Shown here: positions 32,913 through 44,630 of the stretch, piece by piece | Layout: the number at the start of each line of letters is the position of its first letter | Numbering within the stretch: position 1 is the stretch's first letter | Program-made: the position numbers and the translations under genes | Assembly: GCF_914767665.1 (NCBI RefSeq) | Contig: NC_059504.1 | Location: 48,453,720-48,517,719 of the forward strand | DNA length: 64,000 nt | DNA from: Harmonia axyridis | Taxonomy: Eukaryota; Arthropoda; Insecta; Coleoptera; Coccinellidae | Direction: 5' to 3' | The notes under the pieces: generated by a model | Told to the model about the DNA's origin: nothing | Seen by the model: the letters and a program-made list of their open reading frames with translations, nothing else | The model's database searches: none

Positions 32913-34150
32913 TACATACATAGACTACACTATTTGGCCCACATAGCCCAAAATCCAAAAACTGCATATTTTTACTCATCTGTACTATACTAGACTATGT
33001 TAATTACTTTGTTTCTAACTATATTTTCATTTCAGGGCCTCTTCGAATGAAAAATGCTTGGCTTAGAGCTGAAGGTTTTCTCTGTATCGAAACAGAAGAA
33101 TTTGTCCCATATCGATTACCATGAAGAAGCATCCAATCTCGAGCAGCAGACTTATAACGCATCATTTATTTTTCGTTGGACGAGTTGAATCGATGGTCTG
33201 ACAGGTGAAAATTGTCGTCAACTCATATTGGATCGAAACACGAATCAGTTGCCGAACAAACCATAACGCACACTGTAACATGTGTACGTGTTTTCTTGAC
33301 GTTTGACGAAGCTCCCCAACTAACACAGATTATTCGGCTAATTGCTTCAAGCAGGAAATATACGAGTCCATTAATTGAAATTCCTGGCAACTTCGTATTT
33401 CGAATTCGGCTCAACTTGTACCTAATTCTTGGTGTTAGGATAATTAACGATCTAACTAGTAGTGTCTTCGAAATGTAAATTGATGGATAAACTTGGGGAT
33501 GCGGTGGATGGGTTGAGAAGGAGATATTTGGAGTCTTCTATTGTTGTGCAGAAGACGGAACGTTGCATGATATTTTGTTCCGTGCCGGTTTGCGGTATGT
33601 CCTGTTTGCTGGCTGTCCCGAAACTTATCAGGCTATTCGTGTTGCCGATGGAAATTGTCTGCCGGATTCTACTGTTTGGCATTCAAATGGAACTAATGTA
33701 AATCACTTTGAAATTACAAAAAACATTCAAGAGTTGTTTTACTGAACTTACATTTAACGAGTACAAATAAACTTGTTATAATAACATGAAATGCCATGTA
33801 TTTTGTGGCATCTCTGTAACTGCCTTGAGTACCATGGTGATCTGATGAAAAGTGTAGTTATGCATAAAAGGCGAACATAATATATAATTAAAATTGTGGT
33901 TGATATACTTCTATAATATCATATACATTCATACAGACTTATATGCTCAGATATGTATTATATGATAGGCATTGTATTTCATAACTGTGACTTTTATGTT
34001 ATATTATCTTTTATTTTTCTGTATCCACTTTAGTGGTCAATTTTCTGAATAATAGTAAATGTTTTGATGTTTTGTAGGATTTCGGCACTTAGATGTTTTC
34101 AATTGAAATGAACGTAGTTTATATACTTCCAACTGAGCAATTGCTCCTCA
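32913..34150. other. DNA between the LTR-like repeats, no retroviral-type genes
   Basis: No gag, protease, RT or integrase signature is found, so 32095 and 35663 are not the two ends of a recognisable element. A candidate terminal exon lies at 33037. Frames at 33212-33745 are short and unrecognised. Confidence 0.45.
33037..33122 (+). other. Candidate terminal coding exon
   Basis: A strong 3' splice site precedes it: a branchpoint-like TTTCTAAC, then TATATTTTCATTTCAG. The open phase reads PLRMKNAWLRAEGFLC... and ends at a TGA after VPYRLP. No family is recognised, and no polyadenylation signal is obvious nearby. Confidence 0.2.
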
Positions 34151-34370
34151 GGATTCATGGCTTGGCTTGAAATTTGAGCTACTTGGCTTGAGTTTGACCT
34201 AAAATCAACTCAAGTTCAAGTTAAGTAGTAATTTTTCAATATCAAGTCAAGTATTTATTTTTTATGCACTTGACTTAACATTGAAAAACTACTACTTGAC
34301 TTGAACTTGAGTTGATTTCAAGTCAAGCTCAAGCCAAGTAGCTTGAATGTCAAAACAAGCCGTGAATCCC
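34151..34370. repeat. 220-bp foldback built on CAAGT/ACTTG words
   Basis: An almost complete palindrome with outer ends GGATTCATGG and its near complement (CGTGAATCCC). The arms are about 105 bp and the loop is near 34255-34263. The arms are themselves repetitive, full of ACTTG, CTTGA and TCAAG words in alternating orientation. Confidence 0.88.
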
Positions 34371-34373
34371 TAA

Positions 34374-34545
34374 TTGTAAGCCAACGCAAAAAATGCTTTG
34401 GACGATAACTATTTGGGATAGAGCATGTAACCTTCTTGAAGCCATCCCTGATACTGCAATTCATGAGAGTTATCTAGACGTGAAGATGGTAGTGGTGAGA
34501 AAAGCTGTGATAGGGACACCACAGACGTTATACGAAGTATTTGGT
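34374..34545 (+). pseudogene. RNase H LINE family II fragment
   Basis: Starts right after the foldback with a counterpart of ANQCRKCFGQETC (AACGCAAAAAATGCTTTGGAC...). It runs into the family's 3' UTR (TTGAAGCCATCC...), and stops before the ATCTA tail. Confidence 0.6.
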
Positions 34546-35662
34546 ACTCTTAATAGTAATTAGTAATAATTCTTTCACTTGACTATATAAGTCACTACCT
34601 ATGTCATCATCTGAAATGGAGTAAATGTTAAATTGGAACGGATAAAAAAATTCTTCCTTTCTTCTGAATTCCACTCGAATATCCAGAATAATATAATTCC
34701 TTCGAAATCTGCGAAAACTCGTGGTTCTACTTGGAGACAATTATTGGCGATACCGTTTCCGTACTCCTTTGAAACATTAGATTTTTCGAGTTCCTTCCAT
34801 TCAACTACTCTGCTGGAGTTAGGGTTCATGTAAACTTTTATCGTCTTTGAAATTGGAAAAGTGCATACTACACTTTCTTTTATAGAATTGCCCGAATCAC
34901 ATCTATATTGATTCGACCGTTTCTTAACGTTAGCTAGAACTATAACTATACGGTTATTTTATCCATCCACTGCAGTTTTCTTTACTTGATAGCGTTTCAG
35001 AATAAAAGCTGAAAATTATAATGGTTATTCCCAGTCTTATCCAATAGCGATTAGTGACATTCGCTTTGGAATCACCTCATAAAGGATGTGTCAATAAAGG
35101 TGTACGATCCTAATTGTGCGCCATTCGATTATCATAATGTCACATTGATATGGTCATGATGAATGGATGGGGCTGCTAAAGAAGTGAGTTTTAATAATTA
35201 TGGATTATTACATGATGACAAAATGCCATAAATTGGATAATCAAGTAACAAGAAGTGGATGTCAAGTTTAATCAATGATAAAATGATGTGGCTCATCCTT
35301 CGTGTATTGGCTAAAAGAATAAGATATTTATTTGAACTCAGAATACTCAGAGAAATCAACAGTTCACTTATGGAAAGAAATTTTATTCGTTTTTTGCATC
35401 GGTGTGCTTTATGGTCTGAAAAAATGTAGTGATTGCAAAGTTGTAAGTGGATGTCCTTGAGCCTGGAGGGTCCCTCCATAAACCAACTTGATTGGTTAAA
35501 GGGATTGAGTGACTTTATTTAAAAGGGTTTGCGAAAATAAATTGTTCGGTGTTCATTTCAGTGTATCGAACTATCAGAAGTTGATTGATGAATAGCATTA
35601 AGAGATTATACTCCAAAATTATTTCGGTAGGTTATTTTATCCGGTCCACCCATTCATGTAGG
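34546..35662. other. No gene seen
   Basis: AT-rich DNA with short overlapping frames on both strands (34528-34833, 35198-35479). None is recognisable. Confidence 0.5.
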
Positions 35663-36485
35663 ATCCAGTTATTGTTCCCTGTAAATAATTGAGATGGTCA
35701 ACAGGATGCTTGGAGACCTATTAGTTTCTTCGAATGTCGAAGGCATGACAGATTCAATGAATTTACAGGGAACGAATTGCTTTTGTATATAACTTAGAAA
35801 GGAAGTGTTCATTCTTCGAGATGTCGAAGACATTTCGGGTCGATTACTCGATTGTATATCTTAGGAGATTTACTGGGGTAAGGAAAGATCGAAGACAAGA
35901 CGGTTGTACCAGATGTTTCACATCTATGTATCAGGTTCTAGTCCTTCGAGAATATTCGATTTCCAGGAATTCGCGAAGAGCCTTATGGGCGGTACGGCAA
36001 AACTCTTATTGGACTAGGGTACTTTCCCCTGATATCGGGTGCCAAGGGTGTGGTCAAGCCGTAAGAAGGGAAGTCGATATTCAGGGGAGGTCAGTAAGTT
36101 CCAGCGGGTAGAGAGTTCAAGTTCGGTCTAAGTCGAAGAAAGTCAAGAAAGACGAGTTAAGAGCAAGTTCGGTCGGTCAACTTAAGACGTAAAGACGGTT
36201 CGCGGACTAGATTAAGACGAGTCGCGAACGAGTTAAAGACGAGACGACCAAAACTAGAGTTGAAGACGAAGACGTGATATGCGAAGACGTTTCGAGTAAT
36301 TAACACTCAAGTAAGACGAAATTCAGTACCGTATCTACTGTGTTTATAGTGAAGTGTGGCTTTGTAAATAAATCTATATAATTAAAAAGAGTTTAATTAT
36401 TACAAACCCAACCAAAGTCACGAAGGAGAAGTGGAAAGGCCAGGTAATCGAATCATACCTCTAGACGATCGATTAACCAAGCCTT
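35663..36485 (+). repeat. LTR-like repeat, copy 2
   Basis: Direct repeat of 32095-32912 and better preserved in its signals. It has TGTTCCCTGTAAATAATTG, TATATAA at 35786-35792, a TTCATTC initiator-like site about 25 bases later, and AATAAA at 36367-36372. The frame at 35821-36111 is not shared intact by copy 1 and is probably fortuitous. Confidence 0.68.
35786..35811 (+). promoter_or_regulatory. TATA box and start-site candidate in LTR-like repeat
   Basis: TATATAA starts at 35786, with TTCATTC around 35811. Together with AATAAA at 36367 this gives the U3-R-U5 order expected of an LTR. Copy 1 retains a TATAAA at the equivalent place but has lost the AATAAA. Confidence 0.4.
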
Positions 36486-37849
36486 CATTTATGTGAATCT
36501 TACATATTTACTTCAACTATTGTTGATACATCCTAGAGTTTTTTCGTTGAGACAATGAAACTTCCTTTTTTTTTTAGTTCAGTAGGTACTCACTCTGAAT
36601 TTTCTTTAAACACTTTTTTCACTTAGCAATTTCTCAATTCAAAGGTGAAAAAAAAAGTGATTTGGTGGAACAGCTGCTCAGTGCATATTTTTGTGCAACA
36701 ACATTATTTTCACTTTGAAAATTTGTGCAGAGTTAAAAGGTGACAACTAATTTGATGTGATATGTCCATGGACCATGGTATATCAGTTCAATTCGTTCAT
36801 CAGCTGATTATTTATTATTTTATTGGTTTCGCGGATAAGCGCATGTTGTACCCGGACATCGTATTGCATACAACAATACAGAATAAGACCTATTGTTTCC
36901 ATAAGGAAATCTGAAGGATCAGTGTTACCTCCAGGATCAAACCAAACGTCGACAGCGGAAAACAACATGCCAAGATAAACACAAGTTGGGAATAGTTCAC
37001 GAAATTCTCAGCAAACAGCCGGCCGTAGAATAATACAGGAAGATAATGCAGGGTCCTATCCCGGAACATCGTAAACACGAATTGCATCGAAATAAATGCG
37101 ATATTCTAGCTACAAAGTGGCCTCGGAAACCGCCCCGTATACGCAACGGCTCATCGCAATGCAGTGGTGGCTCGTGAATATTTATCAGGGGTCGACGGAT
37201 AGCAGTGGCGGTATTTCTATGGAATGAAATATTACCAAAATATACTGAGAGACTATAGAATAATATATAAATAATAAAAATTCAATAATATTATTAATTT
37301 CTCACAACAACTTTTTGTATACTTGTCTCTTAGGATTAGATGAGAAATAATTTGATCGTTTTGGTCCCTATTCGATGCGAATTCATCATAGATAAAATAA
37401 AAGGGAGTGATTTTCGATTAAGCAACAGTGTAACCGAAAAAAGTTCTGCAAAGATTGAAATATTAGTGGTAGTTACTTTTTTTTATATTTTTTATTTCAT
37501 AAGGAATTGATCATAATTTCAAAAAATTACAAAAACTTTGAAAATGCGATCATCATTCACGCAACTCAGAAACACGATTAGGCATACTTCCCATGGGAGT
37601 ATCCTTTTTGCTGTGATATCTCAGACGTTTGTTCAATAGATAGATGTTTGTAAGAACTAGAGGAGCACGTCAACAAATAGACTTGATTGCCTTCGAAATG
37701 ATTCAGGATATATGATGGAGAGTTTCCCAATGAAAAGTTTTCGAATAGCTCGCTATCTGGGAATCTGCCCCTTGGGGAGTTGTCTTCTTTTGACATTTGT
37801 CAAGTAAAAACTTCGCCATCACTTGAAATAGTAGGATATCCACTTTAAC
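36486..37849. other. No gene recognised
   Basis: 36880-37215 is GC-richer and opens minus-strand frames at 36783-36968 and 36890-37087. The second has a hydrophobic run (LVFILACCFPLSTFGLILEV) followed by a GTAACA donor-like site. The evidence is too weak to call an exon. The rest is AT-rich. Confidence 0.4.
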
Positions 37850-38790
37850 AACGAATTGGAATCGTTAAATTCAACAACCAAAATTTTGACAATATCGTTG
37901 TCTGAGTTTGCAAAGCTGAAGCACTTTTGGATAGTCGTGAAGTGACTTCTCGACCAGAAAGAGTAAACTATGCTCAAGAACAACTGAGAATATTGCTGTA
38001 TATATCCGGCAGCGTTGTTAAGAATTCGGCATTTCACAAACCACATTACTCCGTATTTTGCATGAGAATCGTATTTTGCATAAAGACATAGCTTTTGAGG
38101 CTTGTAATTTCAGTCAACACAAGAACTCAAACCTGTCGATTACCAGCAATGTCAAATATTTGCTGATTTTGTCTTGAAAATGAATAAAAACGCTTTTCAT
38201 CGAAAAATAATATTCGATGCTGAGGCTCATTTTCAACTCAACTGCCTTATTTTGGGCTGGAAAAATCGAAGATGATCGTTGAAAATCCTCTTCAGTCTCC
38301 AACCTCAACGAGTCACTGTTTGGTGCGATTGGACCTTACTCATTCGAAAATGAGGCTGTTGCAACTGTTTTGGTGAATGGATTACTCAACCGAGATATGA
38401 TCTAAATTTTTTATGATTGGTTGAAGATATTGATGTGGACGAAGATTGTTTTCAACAAGATGGCTCTATGGGCCATACAAACAACGAAATAATCGAAATT
38501 TTGCTAGAAAAGTTCCCTGGCCGTAATCTTCCTCGAAGAGGTAATACGCCACCGAGATCATGTGATTTAAGCCTTTGGGGCCATGAAGTATCCATACCAT
38601 ACTCCATAACAGATTCAAGGCGTTAAAGATGAAATTTATGAAGTTATGGAGGCACACAGCCACAAATGACAATAGAAAACCTCATTGAGAGGATATGTTG
38701 GTGCAACCGTAGCCATGGTAACCATTTGACTGATATTGTTTTCCATCGTTCATGTCATACTTTCGTCTTCAAACATCCAATGATTTGTCT
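37850..38790 (+). pseudogene. Old mariner-like transposase, nearly full span
   Basis: Shattered but in order: IGIVKFNNQNFDNI (helix-turn-helix), RPERVNYAQEQ, TTLLRILHENRIL-like, LKPVDYQQCQIFADFVLKMNKNAFHRKIIFDAEAHFQLN (first Asp, written FDAEAHF), PQRVTVWC, CFQQDGSMGHTNNEIIEILLEKFPGR (second Asp), TPPRSCDLSLWG, and SHGNHLTDIVFHR at the C-terminus. 38417-38626 is open. The expected LTP/D residues of the third motif are deleted. Unlike copies A-F it keeps the region between the DNA-binding and catalytic domains. Confidence 0.8.
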
Positions 38791-39183
38791 TGAAATATAC
38801 TGTTTTATTTTTAATATTAAAATGAAATCTTCATTGGAAAACACAATATATTCGTGAGCATTCCTATACAATGCCAAAAATGTGGCTCAACCACCTCCTG
38901 GCAAGGCGATCATGTCGCATCTGATGAACACCAAAAGTGAACTGGTTCCATAAGCAACAGCCCTGCATACTATAATTCAATGAGTGTGCTGCACCTTTCT
39001 TTCTACAGAAAATTGAAGATCTCATCTTTGACCATGCTCGTCAATACTAGGTATCTAGATTCAGAGTAAGAGATTCAGAGGAATAGTGTCAGTATCTCAT
39101 TCTGTATATTCATCAAATTGATTAATTGGCAATTTATTTCGCCTTATTGTTCCTATTGAATGAAAAATGGGTGTCAGAATGAA
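38791..39183. other. No gene seen
   Basis: AT-rich spacer between the transposase relic and a LINE fragment. Confidence 0.5.
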
Positions 39184-39826
39184 ATGACAGAGGACAATCT
39201 ACAAAGACTCCTTCACGCCTTTTCGAAAGCGGCGACGACCTTGAATATGTTGATATCAACAGAAAAATAAAATCTTTGGTGATATCAAAAGATCCCATTA
39301 GTTGTAATTTGGTGGTGAACGATAAGATTATAGAGCAGGTAATGAACATCAAGTACCTAGGTGTGGCGAGCGATGGAAATAACTATAAAGAAGTCAGGCA
39401 ACAGGTTATGAAGGGAGCACGCATATCTGGATATCTGAGAGACATTACATGGAAAAATAAATACCTCAGGACAGAGAATGAAGTTAAGGTCTATAAAACG
39501 ATGGTATTGACTTACGCTGCGGAGACACGAGTAGAACTAAACATTCATTACGTACGGCCGAAATGAGTACACTGAGGAATATAGTTGGAAAAACCAGAAG
39601 TGATCGCATAAGGAACTCGGTGATAAGGAAAGAATGTGGAGTGGTGGACATCGGGACATTCGTCAGGAAGAGATGCAGAGAATGGAATGATCATGTTGGT
39701 AGAGCGGGTTATGAAAGACTCATAAAGATAGCACGAGATCGAAAACCCACTGGAAGGAGAGACGTAGGAAGACCAAGAAAAAGGTGGCTGGAGAGCTGGG
39801 TATCCACCTCGGTAGAGACACCGTGA
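39184..39826 (+). pseudogene. LINE RT C-terminal region, frameshifted
   Basis: Related to the LINE at 19259. EDNLQRLLHAFSKAATTLNM matches its EDDLQRLLHQF region just after YADD. MNIKYLGV matches MKFRYLGV, and GRRDVGRPRKRW matches GRRSVGRPRKRW. Three phases are used (breaks near 39267 and 39560). It ends in a GAAGAAGAAGAAT-type tail near 39860. It is 5'-truncated just after the catalytic box. Confidence 0.85.
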
Positions 39827-39859
39827 AGAAGAACAGGTTACGACCTAAATAAAAGAGGA

Positions 39860-40910
39860 AGAAGAAGAATAAAATGAATAATGCTACAGACTGCTGTAAT
39901 ATAAATGAGATAAGGTGAAAGAAAATGACTACCAAATATGATAAGATAGAGATTATCTCAGCGTTAAGATCTTTGTTAACTCGTCGAGTACCACTTAGAA
40001 ATTACTTGGTGCAGGTGTGGTACATAGTTTTATCGAATAATTCGAGTTATAACACTCCAACCAAATGAAAGTAAGGCTTCGGATATCACTGTTTCCCGTT
40101 TTTCGGGCCCTGCCTTCCCCTGCGAGCCGCGCTTGTTGCAACAACTTGGCAATAAACGGAGCTTTCTCTCTCGTCCCAACCGTACGGAGGACAATTAATA
40201 TTCCTTAATTGCCCATATTTTTCAGTTTTTTGGCCGGTCCTCAGGCCTCTTGCCTCCCGTCGACGTGACTTTTGTGCGACCCCGACTTTTTTCATGAGAT
40301 CGCCATCGGAAAAAAGGGCCATTGTCGGGGAAATTGATAGAGTGGCGGCATGTTTTGCCTCCGAAACGTTTAATGCGAATAGTTCTACTTCGGATGGACA
40401 TGTTAGCGTTGATTTAGGTCGGTGGGCCACCGGATTTGAGCCTTCCGGTCTGTACTGACCCAGATAGGCTATTTTAATACATACAGAAGATATATTATAG
40501 CGGAGCAATGTCTAGGGAAAGTTCTGTTAGTTTACCTTTGGTCTTGTTTGATCAGCACGTTTCTCAGGTTTATCGTTACATAACAACACGACCCAGCGTG
40601 AGAAAGTTAACTTCAACTGGCAATAGCAGCCATCAATCGAGCTATTCTATTGCTTCCTCTGGAAATTTTCAAGATATAGCTGAATCAGCGGTAATGGGGA
40701 GCAAGTTGGTGTAACAGACAGCCAGTTTTTTCATTCCTTTCGAATGTTTCTCTATCTGTTCAACGAACTTATGGTTGTCACCCGAAAGAGTAGATATTTT
40801 TTTAATTTGAAATATCTTTTATTATATTCAACATAAGGAACTTTCCATCTAGATCTTTCTTTATAAACGAATCCATTTGTTGCTCAGTAATAAGAACTTT
40901 GAATTATTTC
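39860..40910. other. GC-rich island 40080-40490, no gene recognised
   Basis: A minus-strand frame of 140 codons (40086-40508) is the longest unrecognised frame in the window. It is rich in Arg, Ser and Gly, lacks known motifs, and coincides exactly with a GC-rich block, where stops are rarer. Confidence 0.4.
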
Positions 40911-41107
40911 AGCTGGTATCCAACATGTTCTCGCAAGTATATCTTTCATCATAGAATAAAATGAAAGCTTCAAAATGGTTCGCTACTGCTACTATAATCG
41001 ACTCTCGATAGCTGGTATCCAACATTTTGTCGAAGTTATATCTTTCATCATGGAATAATGTGAAAGCTTCAAAATGGTTCGCTACCACTACTATAATAGA
41101 CTCTTGC
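40911..41107. repeat. Tandem duplication, 2 x 99 bp
   Basis: Units 40911-41009 and 41010-41107 both begin AGCTGGTATCCAACAT and share ATATCTTTCATCAT(A/G)GAATAA and GAAAGCTTCAAAATGG. I judge them about 85-90% identical. Confidence 0.88.
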
Positions 41108-41299
41108 TATGAATTTTATCAATTTGTTTCTTCAGACATCAACCACAAAATTTCTTGAAGGACTATTCGTGCATTTTTGGGACAGCTTCTTCAATTGTGT
41201 CTTGACACATTGCATAATTCATCTGAAAAACTAAGTTAAACAGCTTAGGAAATGCGAGCACACTTTTTCGAATTCCACATAATCAATATTGCTTCTCTT

Positions 41300-41625
41300 A
41301 CTATTGCCTCCCAGGAAGCACCTCATAAGAAAAATTGACGATTCTGTGGAAGGAGGAAGAAACTATAGATCACCTGATGACAGAATCCCTCTCCATCGCT
41401 AACCAATGCAAAATATGCTATAGACAAGAAACTTGTGAATGTTGGGAAGTAACCTCTTTGAAGCCATCCAGATACTGAAGTTCATTAGAACTCTGGAAGT
41501 GAAGAACTAGCTGTAGTCTTGGACGACCAATGGCGAGAATAGCTCTGATGGGGACAAAATTGATCATAAGGACACGGTGCAATAAAAACTCCTCATCTAT
41601 AATCTACATCTATGATCTACCCTCA
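41300..41625 (+). pseudogene. RNase H LINE family II fragment
   Basis: TILWKEEETIDHLMTESLSIANQCKICYRQETC corresponds to the zinc-knuckle region of the 60955 copy. It continues into the UTR and a tail of ATCTATAATCTACATCTATG. The first cysteines are lost. Confidence 0.7.
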
Positions 41626-42732
41626 TTTATCAGTCATTATGGTAAACAAATTCAGTTTTGTATGCCTCCAGATTTTTGTGTTCCTAAATTCAAAATTTCA
41701 TGTTGGCAATAAATTCTTTTTTAAAATTTTTTCGAATTGAAATTGTTGGCACTGTTGGGGTCTTACAAAAAATAGTAGGCTCATTATAACTAAGGAATCT
41801 CGAGTCCACTCTAGGGTTACAAATGCACCTCGGAAAAAATCATGCTATTTGATATTTAGTGCATGATCTAATATTTCGACCGAAGAGTTTCAGAGAACGA
41901 TCAATTGAAGTTACGATGAGGATAAGCCAAATAAGTTGCATATGTGCTCCTTTGAGGCAGAAAGTTGTTTAATTTCTCACTTTAGAAAGAAATTCATTGG
42001 TCTGGTGGAATATAACCCAATTTTGTCTAAAACGTTCGAAGGTGGTTAAAGGGCTTATCAAATTGTCAATGGTAACTGAAAAATGAAGGAAATGAAGATG
42101 TTCCGTCCGCTTATACGTTGAACTCATGAAAAAAATAGTCAAATTCAAATGTAACCACTGACATATACTTCAAGATGATACATTGAAGGTTAAGAAGAAT
42201 TTGGTACAAAAAAATTTAGTATAAAAATGGAGAACAATATATGCAACAAATAAATGTAATAAGCACGAAAAAGTTCAGAATAACAAACCTATAGAACATC
42301 ATTCTGCTTTTTCAACATTGGCTACAAATTTGGTGAAATCGAGAAAAGTTTATTGAAATTACAGAAGCATTCGAGTGTCCAGTTCTTAGAACTATATTTT
42401 CTACTAGAAGCAGAACATAATTCGAAACTTGTTCAAAATCTTACATAAAACAACCAGATATCTATCTGGCATCAATCAAATTTCTTAGCAAAAAAAATCA
42501 TAATCAGATCAATCATCAAAACAGATTAGGTAAGTCTGTGACAGATCGTTGAATGATCAACTATAAAAATTGTAATTTTTATTTTGAAATCAATTAAAAA
42601 AATCAGAATCCTCTTTGTGGCATTCCGGCCCTTCCCCTCATGATATTTTTTCGCAATTTAAAATTAGCAACCTACAAATGTTTTCATTACTATCAAGAAA
42701 TTCGACGGAAAAATTTGATCACTTGCAGTATT
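41626..42732. other. No gene seen
   Basis: AT-rich DNA with no recognisable frames or repeats. Confidence 0.5.
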
Positions 42733-42935
42733 ACATATCGTCGGCTAAGAGTGTAAATCTGCTATGTTCATAATAAACAATTTTACAGGAGACCAGAAAA
42801 ACCGTATTGAATGTGTTTTCATGAATAAACTCTCTTATTATGATTATTATAACACTTACTGTACGGTTTTTTTGGTCTCCTGTAAAATTGTTCATTATGG
42901 ACATAGCAGATTCACACTCTTAGCCGACGATATGT
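42733..42935. repeat. Foldback with about 74-bp arms
   Basis: The arms 42733-42807 and 42862-42935 are near-perfect reverse complements. Their outer ends are ACATATCGTCGGCTAAGAGT and the complement, and the inner ends are ACAGGAGACCA and TGGTCTCCTGT. The loop is 54 bp. There is no coding capacity. Confidence 0.9.
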
Positions 42936-44168
42936 CAAAAAGCTACAAACTTGAAAGAAACCACGAGAAAATTTCAAAGAAAATTTTAGTCCCAAACAAG
43001 TCTCCTTCGAAATCAAACAAAAAAAATCATGTAACCTATTATAACATAGAAAGTATCTTTGTTGGATTGAAATTAAATATAATTACCTACATGTCATAAA
43101 GCTCATTCGTTGCCCGAGCAACAACAAGTAAGAGATTTGTCACTAGGCTACGAGCCGTTGCTATGGTATTTTGCCAGTAAAAACCAGACGAGGAAAATAG
43201 TGAATTCGATTTGTTTTACGCCAACAGTGAATTATATCAGAAAATTTTATAATCAATAGCAATTCAGCTCCTTGGAGAGTAGTTATTCCAAAGTTCCCGA
43301 CTAGTGCCATAACTATGTTTCATTCTCATCCTACAAAATCTCCTTAGGTTACAAGACTGAGCGCAATCTGCTCCATTTAATCTCTTCGGAGCAAGAGCAG
43401 AGAACGGGAGTTCATTCGATTTAAATATTCATGTTCATTTCGCGGAATGTCCTGAACAAGGATAAAAAGGGTCACGATCTTTGCTACTCATTAAAATAAA
43501 TTGAGAGAATACTGGCCATATTTCTCATTGTTTATAGGTGTAGAAATATGAAAAAGGTCCATTAATTGAGGCGGTTGGGAAGTTTCGAGCCATAAGGATT
43601 AATTTAACTCGCGTATTCTTCATCGGAGATTTATAGTGGCTCCGACACCTAGAAAAGATGCTGGTTAGGTGTATACTCTTGGAGAAATGAAGGTTGATGA
43701 TGGTTTACGATGGGGTCAAGTGGGATATATGACGCAAAGGTGGGAAAAAACGAAGATACCATCTTGAGAATTTATTACACCATGAGAATAATTCATATTT
43801 TCGTTACCTGCTCATAGCTGCAAATATAATTCACACAAAAATGAGGATGTAGGTACCTAAGAAGCTCATTTAAATTAGAATATTAATCAGTTTCATGCGG
43901 ACATTTAATATTCCAACTAAAAAATTTTTTTATCATTGTTATTAAATGTTGTTGAACATTTATTTTCAGATCCATACAACATTTTATATCTGAAAGATAG
44001 ATAAATGTTCATACAGATGATTAAGATGTGGTTTTAAGATCGTAGCATATTCAATGACATATTATTTCTGGCATTAATGACATTCTCTGTGTTATTATTT
44101 TCTTCCGTAAGTGGCACTTAGGATGTATCAAAAACTGGTGTGTACCCTGATTAGATTTTGTTAAAGAG
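42936..44168. other. No gene seen
   Basis: AT-rich DNA with a modestly GC-richer patch near 43300-43470. No frame or repeat is recognised. Confidence 0.5.
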
Positions 44169-44630
44169 AATACGCTCTATTAGTGTGACGTCACACACCG
44201 CCATTTTTGGTTCTCCTGTCAGTATTCGGAATCCAAACAAATAAATTGTCATTCAATTTAGTACGGTGTCGTTGAAGGCATTGGCTTATTTTCATGAATA
44301 AAAGTATTTGAGGAACGATTTCAGTATTAAGTGATAGACAGAAGGAACGAGGTTAATACCAGTAAGTTTTAATCCTGTATCATTCCCCAGATTTTGTAAA
44401 AAGCCATGTTTATTAGTTGAACTTCAAGGTCGAACTGGCATTAATCTCGAGCCTTCTGTCTATCAATTAATAGTAAAATCGTTCCTTCAATGATCTTATT
44501 TATCAAAATAAGCCAATTCCTTCAACGACAACGTACTAATTTGAATGACAATTTGTTTGTTTGGATTCCGAACACTGACAGGAGAACTAAAATGGCGGTG
44601 TGTGACGTCATCACTAATAGAGCGTATTTT
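44169..44630. mobile_element. Foldback element with TGACGTCA in each arm
   Basis: The arms 44169-44365 and 44433-44630 are inverted copies. Matching blocks include ATACGCTCTATTAGTG, GTGTGTGACGTCA, ATGGCGGTGTG, CAAACAAAT-TGTCATTCAA and CTTCTGTCTATCA. The loop is about 67 bp. Each arm carries TGACGTCA, the palindromic CRE/ATF consensus, next to the terminus. No ORF is shared or recognisable. Confidence 0.88.

Noticed and set aside
32095..36485. One LTR retrotransposon with paired LTRs
   Set aside because: No gag/pol signature, primer-binding site or polypurine tract between the repeats, and the outer flanks do not match as a target duplication.
36783..37087. Possible chemoreceptor exon (hydrophobic run then a donor-like GTAACA)
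   Set aside because: Overlapping frames, no recognisable receptor motif and a weak donor.
40086..40508. 140-codon minus-strand ORF
   Set aside because: It coincides with a GC-rich block, has no recognisable motif and no splice or start context. Its composition is what such DNA gives by chance.
42764..43099. 111-codon ORF
   Set aside because: It runs through a foldback palindrome; no known product.
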